In this document: positions 1 to 7,220 of the stretch, piece by piece
Layout: every line of letters starts with the position of its first letter
Numbering within the stretch: the stretch's first letter is position 1
DNA from: Clostridiaceae bacterium
Lineage (GTDB): Bacteria; Bacillota; Clostridia; Saccharofermentanales; Saccharofermentanaceae
Direction of reading: 5' to 3'
NCBI GenBank assembly: GCA_012729635.1
Contig: JAAYCT010000011.1
Location: 1-45,337 of the forward strand
Length of the DNA: 45,337 nucleotides
Notes under the pieces: generated by a model
Told to the model about the DNA's origin: nothing
The model's database searches: none
What the model saw: only the letters and a program-made list of their open reading frames with translations
Made by a program: the position numbers and the translations under genes

Positions 1-248
1 GGCGAGATGTGAAGATTCTGGTGCTGGCGGATAAGCTTTCCAATATCCGGTCGATTCACCGGGATTTTCGGGCGTTGGGCGAGGCGCTGTGGGAGCGGTT
101 CAATATGAAGGATCCGGATCAGATCGGGTGGTATTACCGGTCGATCGGTGAGGCGCTCGAGAACGAACTCGGGGAGACGCTCGCGTGGAAGGAGTATCGG
201 GGGTTGGTGGAGGAGACGTTCGGGGGAGGGGCGAGTATAACGGCGTAA
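1..248 (+). CDS. HD-domain (p)ppGpp hydrolase-like protein, C-terminal part (5' end outside window)
   Basis: The reading frame is open to the left edge, so the gene starts before the window and the GTG at 9 is probably internal. The visible ~80 residues begin KILVLADKLSNIRSI, the typical segment of SpoT/MESH-like HD hydrolases in which the Asp of LADKLSN follows the catalytic HD pair. The segment RFNMKDPDQIGWYYRSI and the ending AWKEYRGLVEETFGG also match stand-alone guanosine polyphosphate pyrophosphohydrolase-like proteins as I know them. The catalytic HD residues lie outside the window, so activity cannot be judged. The last ~87 bp are repeated downstream of the next two genes. Family call fairly sure; substrate inferred. 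Confidence 0.65.
   Translation, partial: RDVKILVLADKLSNIRSIHRDFRALGEALWERFNMKDPDQIGWYYRSIGEALENELGETLAWKEYRGLVEETFGGGASITA
141..227 (+). repeat. Direct repeat copy A (3' end of HD gene)
   Basis: This 87-bp stretch is matched by 2074-2160 in the same orientation with 6 mismatches counted by eye. The two copies bracket the abiEi/abiEii pair. It lies inside the HD-hydrolase reading frame, so the cassette sits exactly behind the 3' end of that gene. Confidence 0.85.
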
Positions 249-596
249 CGGCTTCTGCGGGAGGCGCCGGGTCTGAGGTCTGATATTTATTTCTATTTTC
301 TTCTCTTGACTGATGTTACCGGATTGGCGTCGGACATAGTTGACTAAATTCTGTTCCGATTTATCCCCTTGCCGGTTATTAAAGCTATTGTCGAAAATTC
401 AAGCAATGTCTATTTGGCTCCCGGTCTATAATGAACACATACGGGGCGAGAATGTTCCGGTTGTATATATTTCGGATGATTAGTTTTTTGCATTGCTTAT
501 CCGGGCTTCCCAAAAGCTCTTATATGGAATACAATGTAAGAGCAAACGGGAATTCAACGGGAGATCTTTTCGAGCGATCGTCAAGAGGGCAAAGCG
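249..596 (+). promoter_or_regulatory. 348-bp intergenic leader with weak promoter of the AbiE pair
   Basis: There is no convincing gene here. A TATAAT box lies at 427-432 but has no good -35 hexamer 16-18 bp upstream. A 62-codon frame at 431-619 runs into the abiEi start and has no recognisable content. AGAGGG just before the ATG at 597 serves as the ribosome binding site. AbiEi antitoxins autorepress by binding inverted repeats in their promoters, but I could not pick out a clear pair. Confidence 0.3.
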
Positions 597-1190
597 ATGA
601 CTTATATGATGAAACTTGAAAAACTTGTCGATGAAAATGACGGGTTGATCCGAACAAGGGACGCGGAGGCGGCAGGCATTCCTCGTAAATATATTTCGAT
701 GATGGCACGAGCGGGGAAACTGGAACGGTTGTCTCAGGGGATCTACCTTTCCCCGAATGCTTTTGAGGATCGATTGTTTCGACTGCAACTCCGATGCTCC
801 TATGGCGTTTATTCGCATGAGACCGCTCTTTTTCTCGCTGATCTGTCTGACAGGGAGCCGAAAATCAGCATGATGACAGTGCCCAGCGGTTATAATGCCC
901 GCCATCTTGCCGGAGAGCCGATTAAGTTGTTTTATATTCAAAAAGAGCTTTTGGACTTGGGTAAAACGACGGTTAAAACATCATTCGGGCGTACGGTTAA
1001 CTGCTACAATCGTGAGCGGACATTGTGTGATTTACTGCGCAGTCGCTCGCAAATGGATCCGGCTTTAGTCAACGCGGCTTTTAAAACGTATATCAGGAGC
1101 AGCGAGAAGAACGTACTCTTGCTCTTCGAATATTCCGCTCGACTTGGTGTTCAAAAACTCATGAGAAGTTACTTGGAGGTGCTGTTGTGA
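597..1190 (+). CDS. abiEi: AbiEi-type antitoxin (type IV toxin-antitoxin)
   Basis: The 197-residue protein opens with a winged helix-turn-helix of the AbiEi_4 type: LVDENDGLIRTRDAEAAGIP, then a second helix and the wing-like LERLSQGIYL. This is followed by the conserved YSHETAL... segment and a C-terminal domain. In this family the protein is the antitoxin and transcriptional autorepressor; it counters the toxin without binding it stably. AGAGGG lies 6-7 nt before the ATG at 597; an in-frame ATG at 609 is a weaker alternative. The stop overlaps the toxin start by 4 bp, the usual translational coupling of this pair. Family assignment is confident from motif order and gene context. Confidence 0.88.
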   Translation: MTYMMKLEKLVDENDGLIRTRDAEAAGIPRKYISMMARAGKLERLSQGIYLSPNAFEDRLFRLQLRCSYGVYSHETALFLADLSDREPKISMMTVPSGYNARHLAGEPIKLFYIQKELLDLGKTTVKTSFGRTVNCYNRERTLCDLLRSRSQMDPALVNAAFKTYIRSSEKNVLLLFEYSARLGVQKLMRSYLEVLL

Positions 1191-2032
1191 ATACAGCAAA
1201 ACAAGTCAAAGACTTGATTCGAAATTTATCCCGAAAGAACGGCGTCGATCCGCAAATTTTGATTCGGCAATATACGTTGGAGCATCTTCTTGAGAGAATT
1301 TCACTTTCATGTTACAACGAATGTTTTATTCTGAAAGGCGGGCTGCTCATATCGGCTCTTGTCGGTATTGCGTTGAGGTCTACACTCGACATGGATGCAA
1401 CGATCAAAGGCTTCCCGCTGGATCAGAACACCCTCATGGAAATGGCGAATGAAATCATTGGGATCAAAATGGATGACGGCATTCGTTATCAAATCAACTC
1501 AATCGATCCGATTCATGAAGATTCTGAATACAATGGGTATCGTATTTCGCTCACAGCCTTTCTGGACGAGTCAAGGATTCCGCTTAAGATGGATATCACG
1601 ACGGGAGATCGAATTACCCCCAAAGAAATCGATTTTTCATACCCGATGTTACTTGAAAAGCGATCGATCAGAATATTCAGTTATAACCCGGAAACCGTAT
1701 TGGCCGAGAAACTGGAGACGATTCTAAGCCGCAGCCTCGCGAATACGCGTATGAGAGATTTCTACGATGTATATGTTTTGACGGAAATGAAGTGGAATAC
1801 CATTGAACCGAAAATACTGCGGTCTGCTTTTTTAGCAACATGCAATGATCGGGGCAGTCAGAGTGCTCTAAATGAAAGCGATCGGATTTTCGCGAACATT
1901 AAGGCAAGTGTTGATCTCGAGCAAAGTTGGCAGGGGTATCAGCAAAAATATGATTATGCCCGGGAAATATCGTTTGACGCGGTTTGTTCGAGTCTGGAAA
2001 AAATACTGAACATTATGATGTTGAGGAAATAG
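1187..2032 (+). CDS. abiEii: AbiEii/AbiGii-type nucleotidyltransferase toxin
   Basis: The 281-residue protein is a DNA polymerase beta-like nucleotidyltransferase of the AbiEii family. Visible motifs are FILKGGLL (GG at residues ~51-52), RSTLDMD (~65-70, the hG-S...DxD-type metal site) and KMDITTGD (~134-141), followed by the Lys-rich helix AEKLETILSR. Characterised AbiEii enzymes transfer nucleotides to tRNA and arrest growth, which gives phage abortive infection. It starts at GTG 1187, overlapping the abiEi stop. The length is normal and the frame intact, so the module may be active. Its 3' end is followed within 60 bp by a copied fragment of the upstream HD gene. Confidence 0.9.
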   Translation: MNTAKQVKDLIRNLSRKNGVDPQILIRQYTLEHLLERISLSCYNECFILKGGLLISALVGIALRSTLDMDATIKGFPLDQNTLMEMANEIIGIKMDDGIRYQINSIDPIHEDSEYNGYRISLTAFLDESRIPLKMDITTGDRITPKEIDFSYPMLLEKRSIRIFSYNPETVLAEKLETILSRSLANTRMRDFYDVYVLTEMKWNTIEPKILRSAFLATCNDRGSQSALNESDRIFANIKASVDLEQSWQGYQQKYDYAREISFDAVCSSLEKILNIMMLRK

Positions 2033-2055
2033 ATAGAGACAATGATACGCCGTTC

Positions 2056-2163
2056 CGGTTTCACCAAAGCATTTCGATCGCCGGGGCGCTCGAGAGCGAG
2101 CTCGGGGAGACGCTCGCGTGGAAGGAGTATCGGAGGTTGGTGGAGGAGACGTTCGGGGGAACA
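2056..2163 (+). pseudogene. 3'-end remnant of an HD-hydrolase gene (direct repeat copy B)
   Basis: Bases 2074-2160 nearly duplicate 141-227. In frame they read AGALESELGETLAWKEYRRL followed by VEETFGG, the end of the HD protein at the left edge. The frame then runs on for another 15 codons without similarity to the first copy. There is no start codon or N-terminal part, so this is a fragment. It was either carried in with the AbiE cassette or regenerated when the cassette inserted. Confidence 0.8.
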
Positions 2164-2300
2164 AGGGCAAAATTCGAGAACACACTGCCGAATGAACAGT
2201 TATAATTAAAATAGATAGCCGGAGCAGAAATGCACACATGCAAAAAAGGCACATGTATCGAACACAGGTGTCCGTTCGTTACTGTTGCAAGGTAAATGTA

Positions 2301-3125
2301 ATGAGTAAAATGAATTTTTCCAATTCACCCGGGAAAATCGTCCCGATTCCCGAGCACGAGGCGCTGAGGGAGGAGCTTGAGAAACTCCGCACGGAACTTT
2401 CCATGCTCGTACTCGAGCGCGATGAGCTTCTTTTTGTCGAATGCAAAAACATCGAGATGGCCTACATGCTCTCCGTCGGCGGACTGGAGTACAAGGCCTA
2501 TGAAATCGAGTGCGCGGTCTTGCGCCTGAAGCGCAAGGCGGAGATGATCCAAGCCAAGAAGAACCGGCAGGAGAAGGTGATCCTTTCTGAGATCGAGACG
2601 GCGCTGGATAAGGAGTTCGCCGATTACCGGGCTAAGCTTGATGAGAAGATCCGGAAGATGAACGACGCACTGGAGCGAAGCAAAGGGCAAATACTGACGG
2701 ATGAAGAGAACGCGGAACTGAAAAAACTCTACCGCGCGATCGTGAAGGAGCTGCACCCCGATCTGCACCCGGATCTGAGCGAAGCGAAAAAGCGGCTTTT
2801 CCAGAGTGCAGTCGATGCTTACGAATTCGGAGATTTGGAAGGGCTTCGTATCATCGCCGGGATGGTCGGCGGGCCGGTGACGCAGGAAGAAAATAAGGAC
2901 ATGACGGGGCAACTCATTAAGGAAAAAGAACGACTCACCAAGCTGATCCAAACGGTGAATAAACGCATTGCGTCGATCAAGTCGGAATACCCGTATATCT
3001 TGAAACCCCTTGTTGAAGATCCGGACAAAATCGAGGAGAAAAAGGCCGAGCTGCAAGCATACACTCAGGAGCTCAAAGAAGTGCTGGCCGCATACACATC
3101 GAAGATTGCGGAAATGCTGAGGTGA
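2301..3125 (+). CDS. J-domain-like coiled-coil protein
   Basis: The start at 2301 is supported by AAGGT 7 nt upstream; an in-frame ATG at 2238 lacks this. The 274-residue protein is hydrophilic. Its N-terminal part (residues ~15-130) is a long charged coiled coil, including ELSMLVLERDELLFVECKN. Residues ~140-185 read like helices II-III of a J domain, with LYRAIVKELHPD at ~143-154 and a second HPD directly after. The C-terminal ~60 residues are again heptad-like. J domains stimulate Hsp70 ATPase through HPD, which suggests a client-specific DnaK partner; the client is unknown. It is spaced 4 bp from the HIRAN gene, so the two are surely co-transcribed. A degenerate copy of its N-terminal part lies near 13.6 kb. 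Confidence 0.65.
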   Translation: MSKMNFSNSPGKIVPIPEHEALREELEKLRTELSMLVLERDELLFVECKNIEMAYMLSVGGLEYKAYEIECAVLRLKRKAEMIQAKKNRQEKVILSEIETALDKEFADYRAKLDEKIRKMNDALERSKGQILTDEENAELKKLYRAIVKELHPDLHPDLSEAKKRLFQSAVDAYEFGDLEGLRIIAGMVGGPVTQEENKDMTGQLIKEKERLTKLIQTVNKRIASIKSEYPYILKPLVEDPDKIEEKKAELQAYTQELKEVLAAYTSKIAEMLR

Positions 3126-3129
3126 AAAT

Positions 3130-3528
3130 ATGGGCGATTTGATTAAGGGCGAAAGCGGCGGACTGGTTGGTCTTTTTCACGGGAAGGGCGGCGAGGTTGC
3201 GATCCCTAAGCCGTTTGAGCGGGACATTTTCCTTTTCGATACGCATGTGGCCGGGACAAGCCACGTTGAAGGAATACTGGACCTGGAGCCGCACCTGCAC
3301 GACGACGACCGACTTGATTTTTTTCGAGAGCCCGACAACCCGCATGACCCGAAAGCGATCGTGATCAAGAATGCCGACGGGGTGAAAATCGGCTATGTGC
3401 CCGAGAGGGACAACGCGATTTTCGCGCGCCTTATGGACGCCGGGAAGTTGATTTTCGGAAGAATTACGTCTAAAGAGATTGCGGGGAAGTGGCTCAAGAT
3501 CAAGATTAAGGTTATGCTTAAGGAGTAG
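3130..3528 (+). CDS. HIRAN-domain protein
   Basis: This 132-residue protein is almost entirely a HIRAN domain: the beta strand VAGTSHVEGIL (~40-50), the signature REPDNPHDPKAI (~66-77), then KIGYVPERDNAIFARLMDAG. HIRAN domains bind 3'-OH ends of single-stranded DNA in eukaryotic HLTF, while stand-alone bacterial ones are mostly uncharacterised. GAGGTGAAAAT before the ATG overlaps the stop of the J-domain gene, showing translational coupling. The pairing suggests that the two products act together, perhaps at damaged DNA; that is inference only. Confidence 0.8.
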   Translation: MGDLIKGESGGLVGLFHGKGGEVAIPKPFERDIFLFDTHVAGTSHVEGILDLEPHLHDDDRLDFFREPDNPHDPKAIVIKNADGVKIGYVPERDNAIFARLMDAGKLIFGRITSKEIAGKWLKIKIKVMLKE

Positions 3529-3591
3529 GGAGCGGGTTGCACCTGCTCGATGATAAAAAAGTGCCTCAATCCATCTGTCAGGAGGTTTCCC

Positions 3592-4338
3592 ATGGCGTCA
3601 CACCCGATTTATCAATTCAGAGCTGAGCTCAGTGATTACAGGCCGAAGATTTGGCGGCGGTTTCAGGTAACAGATGATTTTTCGCTTGCGCGACTGGCCT
3701 ATGTTGTCATGGCGATGTTTGAGATGCAGGCGAGTCATCTTTTCGCGGTGGAGGTTTTCAAACGTAAAAATCTGGCGCGCTTTCTGGAGAAGGATTATCC
3801 GAAGGCAGAGGTGTCGAAGGTACTTTCGCGGAATCCGGTGGAAGAGGTCGTGCGATATGAGATCATCGGGGATGATTTCGATTACCCGGGTCATGAGCCG
3901 ACGGATCCGGTCGGTGTGAAGTTGAAGCACGCGGTCGGTCGTGTGGGAGATGAACTTTGTGTGGAGTATGATTTCGGGGACGGGTGGCGGGTCCTTTTGA
4001 CGATTGAGGATGTTTTCGAGGATAAGGATCTTCCGGGAAAAGAACTGCCGCGCGTTCTGGCGGGCGAAGGTTTCGGGATCATCGAGGATTGCGGCGGTCC
4101 GGACGGTCTGAAGCAACTGGCGCGCTCCTTTTCGAGAAAGAAAGGCGTCGAATATCGGGAGAATCGGGAGTGGCTCGGCGTGGATGATCTGGATCTTTCG
4201 GCGTTTGACGTGGAGGATATGAATTTTCGCGTCAAGAAGATCCCGCGCATTTATGCGGATGTCTATGAGCGCGATCTCCCGCCGACAAAGGCTTCGATGG
4301 ATTTACTGTTGAGGAAGTATAAGGATAAAGCGAAGTAG
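3592..4338 (+). CDS. Plasmid pRiA4b ORF-3-like family protein
   Basis: The start at 3592 has AGGAGG at 3580-3585; the in-frame ATG at 3550 has none. The 248-residue protein has the family hallmarks: an N-terminal FRAELSDYRPKIWRRFQV, the LARLAYVVMAMFEM helix with SHLFAVEV, then DFGDGWRVLLTIE and ILAGEGFG-like and EDCGGPDGL segments. Function in this family is unknown; members are common on mobile DNA and near toxin-antitoxin and defence genes. A diverged copy of its first ~100 codons follows the fic gene at 5432-5806. Confidence 0.85.
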   Translation: MASHPIYQFRAELSDYRPKIWRRFQVTDDFSLARLAYVVMAMFEMQASHLFAVEVFKRKNLARFLEKDYPKAEVSKVLSRNPVEEVVRYEIIGDDFDYPGHEPTDPVGVKLKHAVGRVGDELCVEYDFGDGWRVLLTIEDVFEDKDLPGKELPRVLAGEGFGIIEDCGGPDGLKQLARSFSRKKGVEYRENREWLGVDDLDLSAFDVEDMNFRVKKIPRIYADVYERDLPPTKASMDLLLRKYKDKAK

Positions 4339-4404
4339 CGTTCGGGTGAGTGGAGGATCACGGCGTAATGAATTCTTTTAGTGAGCATCGACTGCTTTTT
4401 AACT

Positions 4405-4431
4405 TTGACCGCCCGTGACTTATGTTAGAAT
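4405..4431 (+). promoter_or_regulatory. Probable promoter of the fic gene
   Basis: TTGACC at 4405-4410 and TAGAAT at 4426-4431 are separated by 15 bp, with a TGn extended -10 (TG at 4423-4424) that could compensate for the short spacer. The start codon is ~55 bp downstream. Confidence 0.45.
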
Positions 4432-4486
4432 GTTTTTAGATCATCTAAACGGAATCATTTGAGTTGTAATTTGTGTTACCGAACGG

Positions 4487-5404
4487 ATGCGGGGAGTGAT
4501 TCTGATCAGTAAAATATCCATTCGTTTTTTTGATGATAAAGAAGTGCGTGCTGTTTGGGACGATGAAAGATCCAAATGGTGGTTTTCTGCGTTGGACATT
4601 ATCGGTGTTTTACGAGACGAGGACAACTATGCGAAAAACAGGAACTATTGGAAGTATTTAAAAGCGAAACTTATAAAAGAAAACAACGAGTTGGTTAGTG
4701 TGACTAACCAACTCAAACTGACAGCTTCCGACGGGAAGAAATATCGGACCGACACATTTGATTATGACGGAGTCATCGAACTTGCGAAAAACTTTCCAAG
4801 CAAACAGGCAAATCGCTTTATCGAATGGTTCACCTATAGCGATGAAACGATTGACGGGAAGAGCAAATCAAAGGCATATGCTCTTTTCGACAGTTCCTTG
4901 CTGAATACGATAGAGATCGGTACGGTCAAAGGCTTAAAGCAGATTCACGGCTATTTGTTCGGAGGGCTTTATGATTTTGCGGGACAAATCAGAACGCTTA
5001 ATGTTGCAAAGAGTGGTTTTCAATTTGCTTTGGCACGTTTTTTGCCGGAAACGCTGAAAAAAATTGAAGAAATGCCCGCGAGCACTTTTGATGAAATTGC
5101 AGATAAGTATGTTGAGATGAACGTAGCCCACCCTTTTATGGAAGGCAACGGCAGGAGTGCGCGTATTTGGCTTGACCTGATTCTGAAAAGAAATCTGAAA
5201 CTCTGTGTGGACTGGAGCAAAATCGACAAAAAGGCTTATCTCGACGCGATGAAAAAGAGCGTTTCGGATTCCTCGCAAATTAAGGTGCTTTTACAAAACG
5301 CCTTGACCGATAAAATAAACGACCGTGAAATGTTTATGAAAGGCGTGGATTACTCCTACTATTACGAACAGGAAAATGAAATAACTGAAGGGAAAAGTGA
5401 ATAA
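4487..5404 (+). CDS. fic: Bro-N/Fic fusion protein, probable protein adenylyltransferase
   Basis: The 305-residue protein combines two domains. Residues ~10-115 resemble the Bro-N (BRO/ANT-type DNA-binding) domain of phage proteins: VRAVWDDERSKWWFSALDII, a NYWKYLKAKL helix and FIEWFTY. Residues ~125-300 form a Fic domain with the active-site loop HPFMEGNGRSAR at 215-226, matching HxFx(D/E)GNGRxxR, and a flap-like GLYDFAGQIRTLN. Fic enzymes usually transfer AMP to Ser, Thr or Tyr of a target. I see no (S/T)xxxE(G/N) inhibitory helix in the protein and no separate FicA-like antitoxin beside it. No good ribosome binding site precedes ATG 4487; GTG 4496 is an alternative. Confidence 0.85.
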   Translation: MRGVILISKISIRFFDDKEVRAVWDDERSKWWFSALDIIGVLRDEDNYAKNRNYWKYLKAKLIKENNELVSVTNQLKLTASDGKKYRTDTFDYDGVIELAKNFPSKQANRFIEWFTYSDETIDGKSKSKAYALFDSSLLNTIEIGTVKGLKQIHGYLFGGLYDFAGQIRTLNVAKSGFQFALARFLPETLKKIEEMPASTFDEIADKYVEMNVAHPFMEGNGRSARIWLDLILKRNLKLCVDWSKIDKKAYLDAMKKSVSDSSQIKVLLQNALTDKINDREMFMKGVDYSYYYEQENEITEGKSE

Positions 5405-5431
5405 TAGTAAAATTCGAGCGGCCGCTTTTTC

Positions 5432-5806
5432 ATGAGAAGGTTCCCCACGGCGTCGCATCCGATTTTTGAGTTTATGGCTGAACTCAGTGATTACAGGCCG
5501 AAGATTTGGCGACGGTTTCATGTGAGCAGTGATATTTCGCTGGTACGACTGGCCTATAGTGTGATGGCGATGTTTGAGATGGAGGCGAGTCATCTTTTTG
5601 CGGTGGAGGTTTTCGAGCGTAAAAACCTGACGCGCTTTCCGGAGAAGGATTATCCGAAGGCGGAGGTGTCGAAGGTGCTCTCGCGGAATCCGGTGGAAGA
5701 GGTCGTACGATATGAAATCATCGGTGATGATTACGATTACCCGGGCGTGATTATTAATCCGTTCCCGTGGAGACGGCGCAGAAATTGTCATTCTTCTAAG
5801 ATGTAG
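5432..5806 (+). pseudogene. Truncated pRiA4b ORF-3-like paralogue
   Basis: From 5439 to ~5744 the sequence parallels 3583-3888; about 85 of 100 residues agree between the two encoded proteins. The position of the functional ATG is ACG here (CCCACGGCG against CCCATGGCG), and the AGGAGG has decayed. After DYPG the similarity stops, and ~20 unrelated codons lead to a stop. The C-terminal 60 percent of the family fold is missing. The divergence argues against a very recent duplication. Confidence 0.8.
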
Positions 5807-5863
5807 AAGGGCTGAAATCACCCTCAATCATTCTTTGCTCTAATAAAGAAGAATATTCATGAA

Positions 5864-5898
5864 ATGTAAACATTACATCATTGTATCCATTGTATAAT
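5864..5898 (+). promoter_or_regulatory. Promoter region of msrAB with inverted repeat
   Basis: ATGTAA (5864-5869) and TTACAT (5873-5878) form a perfect inverted repeat around ACA. A TATAAT box lies at 5893-5898. No good -35 hexamer stands 17 bp upstream of it, so an activator or an alternative sigma factor is possible. A related TGTAA...TTACA dyad stands upstream of the sugar dehydrogenase gene at 17.2 kb. Confidence 0.4.
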
Positions 5899-5933
5899 AG
5901 GTGGAGAAACCTTGCACAGAATGGAGATCATAG

Positions 5934-7034
5934 ATGAGAAAATTTCTTTTAATCGCAATGTCAGTGCTTCTTACGGTAACGGTTGGCGCCTGTGCTTCGG
6001 TATACGAGTCGCCGAAGCAAAGCCCGGCAGTGACAACTACCGGTGAAAAGGGGATGGATGCTGTTGACAACACATATATTAAACGTGACGGCGTGGAAGT
6101 CATATATGTTGCCGGCGGTTGTTTCTGGGGCACCGAGAAACTCATGCAGACAATACACGGGGTCATAAATGCTACGAGCGGATATGCAAACGGACAGGAA
6201 GGTGACGTGCCTGCCTACGCAACCGTCTCTGATACGGGATTCAAAGAAACGGTACGCGTCGAATACGATCCTGATCAGGTAAGTCTCGACACGATCTTGT
6301 TTGCCTTTTTTCGATCCATTGATCCGACGGTAACAAACAGACAGGGCAACGATGTGGGTTCCCAATACCAAGCGGGCGTATACTGGTCGGACGACAAGGC
6401 GAAAGAAACGGTTATGCGCATAGCAGATGTAGAGAGAGGACGCTACGATGATTTTGCGGTGGAGATAGAGCCTCTTCGTAATTTTTACGACGCGGAGGAG
6501 TACCACCAGAACTATCTTGATAAAAACATCAATGGCTACTGCCATATATCTTTCGAGGAATTTGAGCGCGTTCGCAATATAATCGTTGACCCGGCTGATT
6601 ATCCGCGCCCGTCTATTGATGAAATCAAGGCGGCGCTGACCGATGTGCAATATAACATAACGCAGGACGCGGGAACGGAGCCTCCGTTCCAAAATGAGTA
6701 CTGGAATTCATACGAGAGAGGCATCTATGTCGATATCGTAACCGGCGAACCGCTTTTCTCGTCCGGGGATAAGATCGACAGCGGTACCGGCTGGCCGAGC
6801 TTTTCCAAAGGCATCGACGAGAATACGTTCGTATATTTGACCGATGATTCTTTGGGCATGGACCGCATTGAGGTTCGCAGCCGTTCGGGCAATACACATC
6901 TCGGGCATATTTTTTACGGCGAAACGGAATCTCCGACCGGAATCAGGTTCTGCATCAACAGCGCTGCACTCCGATTTGTTGCTTATGATGATATGGAAAA
7001 AGAGGGTTACGGTTACCTCACTGATTATGCTTGA
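5934..7034 (+). CDS. msrAB: Secreted MsrA-MsrB fusion lipoprotein (peptide methionine sulfoxide reductase)
   Basis: The 366-residue protein has a lipoprotein signal peptide ending VTVGAC (Cys20). MsrA follows (~55-215) with the catalytic GGCFWG (Cys63), QYQAGVYW and an EEYHQNYL segment. MsrB (~235-366) has GTGWPSF, THLGHIF and RFCINSAALRF with the catalytic Cys at ~340. I see no CxxC zinc pairs in the MsrB half. Together the domains reduce S- and R-methionine sulfoxides, and the lipid anchor places the repair outside the membrane, as in streptococcal MsrAB lipoproteins. It would need an extracytoplasmic thioredoxin-like partner, which is absent from this window. GGAG at 5923 supports the start. 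Confidence 0.93.
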   Translation: MRKFLLIAMSVLLTVTVGACASVYESPKQSPAVTTTGEKGMDAVDNTYIKRDGVEVIYVAGGCFWGTEKLMQTIHGVINATSGYANGQEGDVPAYATVSDTGFKETVRVEYDPDQVSLDTILFAFFRSIDPTVTNRQGNDVGSQYQAGVYWSDDKAKETVMRIADVERGRYDDFAVEIEPLRNFYDAEEYHQNYLDKNINGYCHISFEEFERVRNIIVDPADYPRPSIDEIKAALTDVQYNITQDAGTEPPFQNEYWNSYERGIYVDIVTGEPLFSSGDKIDSGTGWPSFSKGIDENTFVYLTDDSLGMDRIEVRSRSGNTHLGHIFYGETESPTGIRFCINSAALRFVAYDDMEKEGYGYLTDYA

Positions 7035-7185
7035 ATATTTTTCGAAAGGCCTTTGCCCTTGCTCAACCAATCCACAGGCGTCCGGATTTTCAATCATCCA
7101 CATCCTCGGATGATCATATCCGTTCGGTTTCAAAGCAAGGTCTTTTCGATCTGCCGTTTCCCGGAAATGAACGAGATAAAACACA

Positions 7186-7214
7186 TTGTAATTGATTCCA
7201 TTTTTTAATATCAT
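7186..7214 (+). promoter_or_regulatory. Possible promoter of the LacI-GGDEF gene
   Basis: TTGTAA (7186-7191), a 17-bp spacer and TATCAT (7209-7214) would start transcription within a few bases of the ATG at 7221. That fits the lack of a clear ribosome binding site and raises the possibility of a leaderless message. Confidence 0.35.
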
Positions 7215-7220
7215 TAGAGC

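Noticed and set aside
431-619. 62-codon frame ahead of abiEi
   Set aside because: No ribosome binding site or recognisable content, and it overlaps the abiEi start in another frame.
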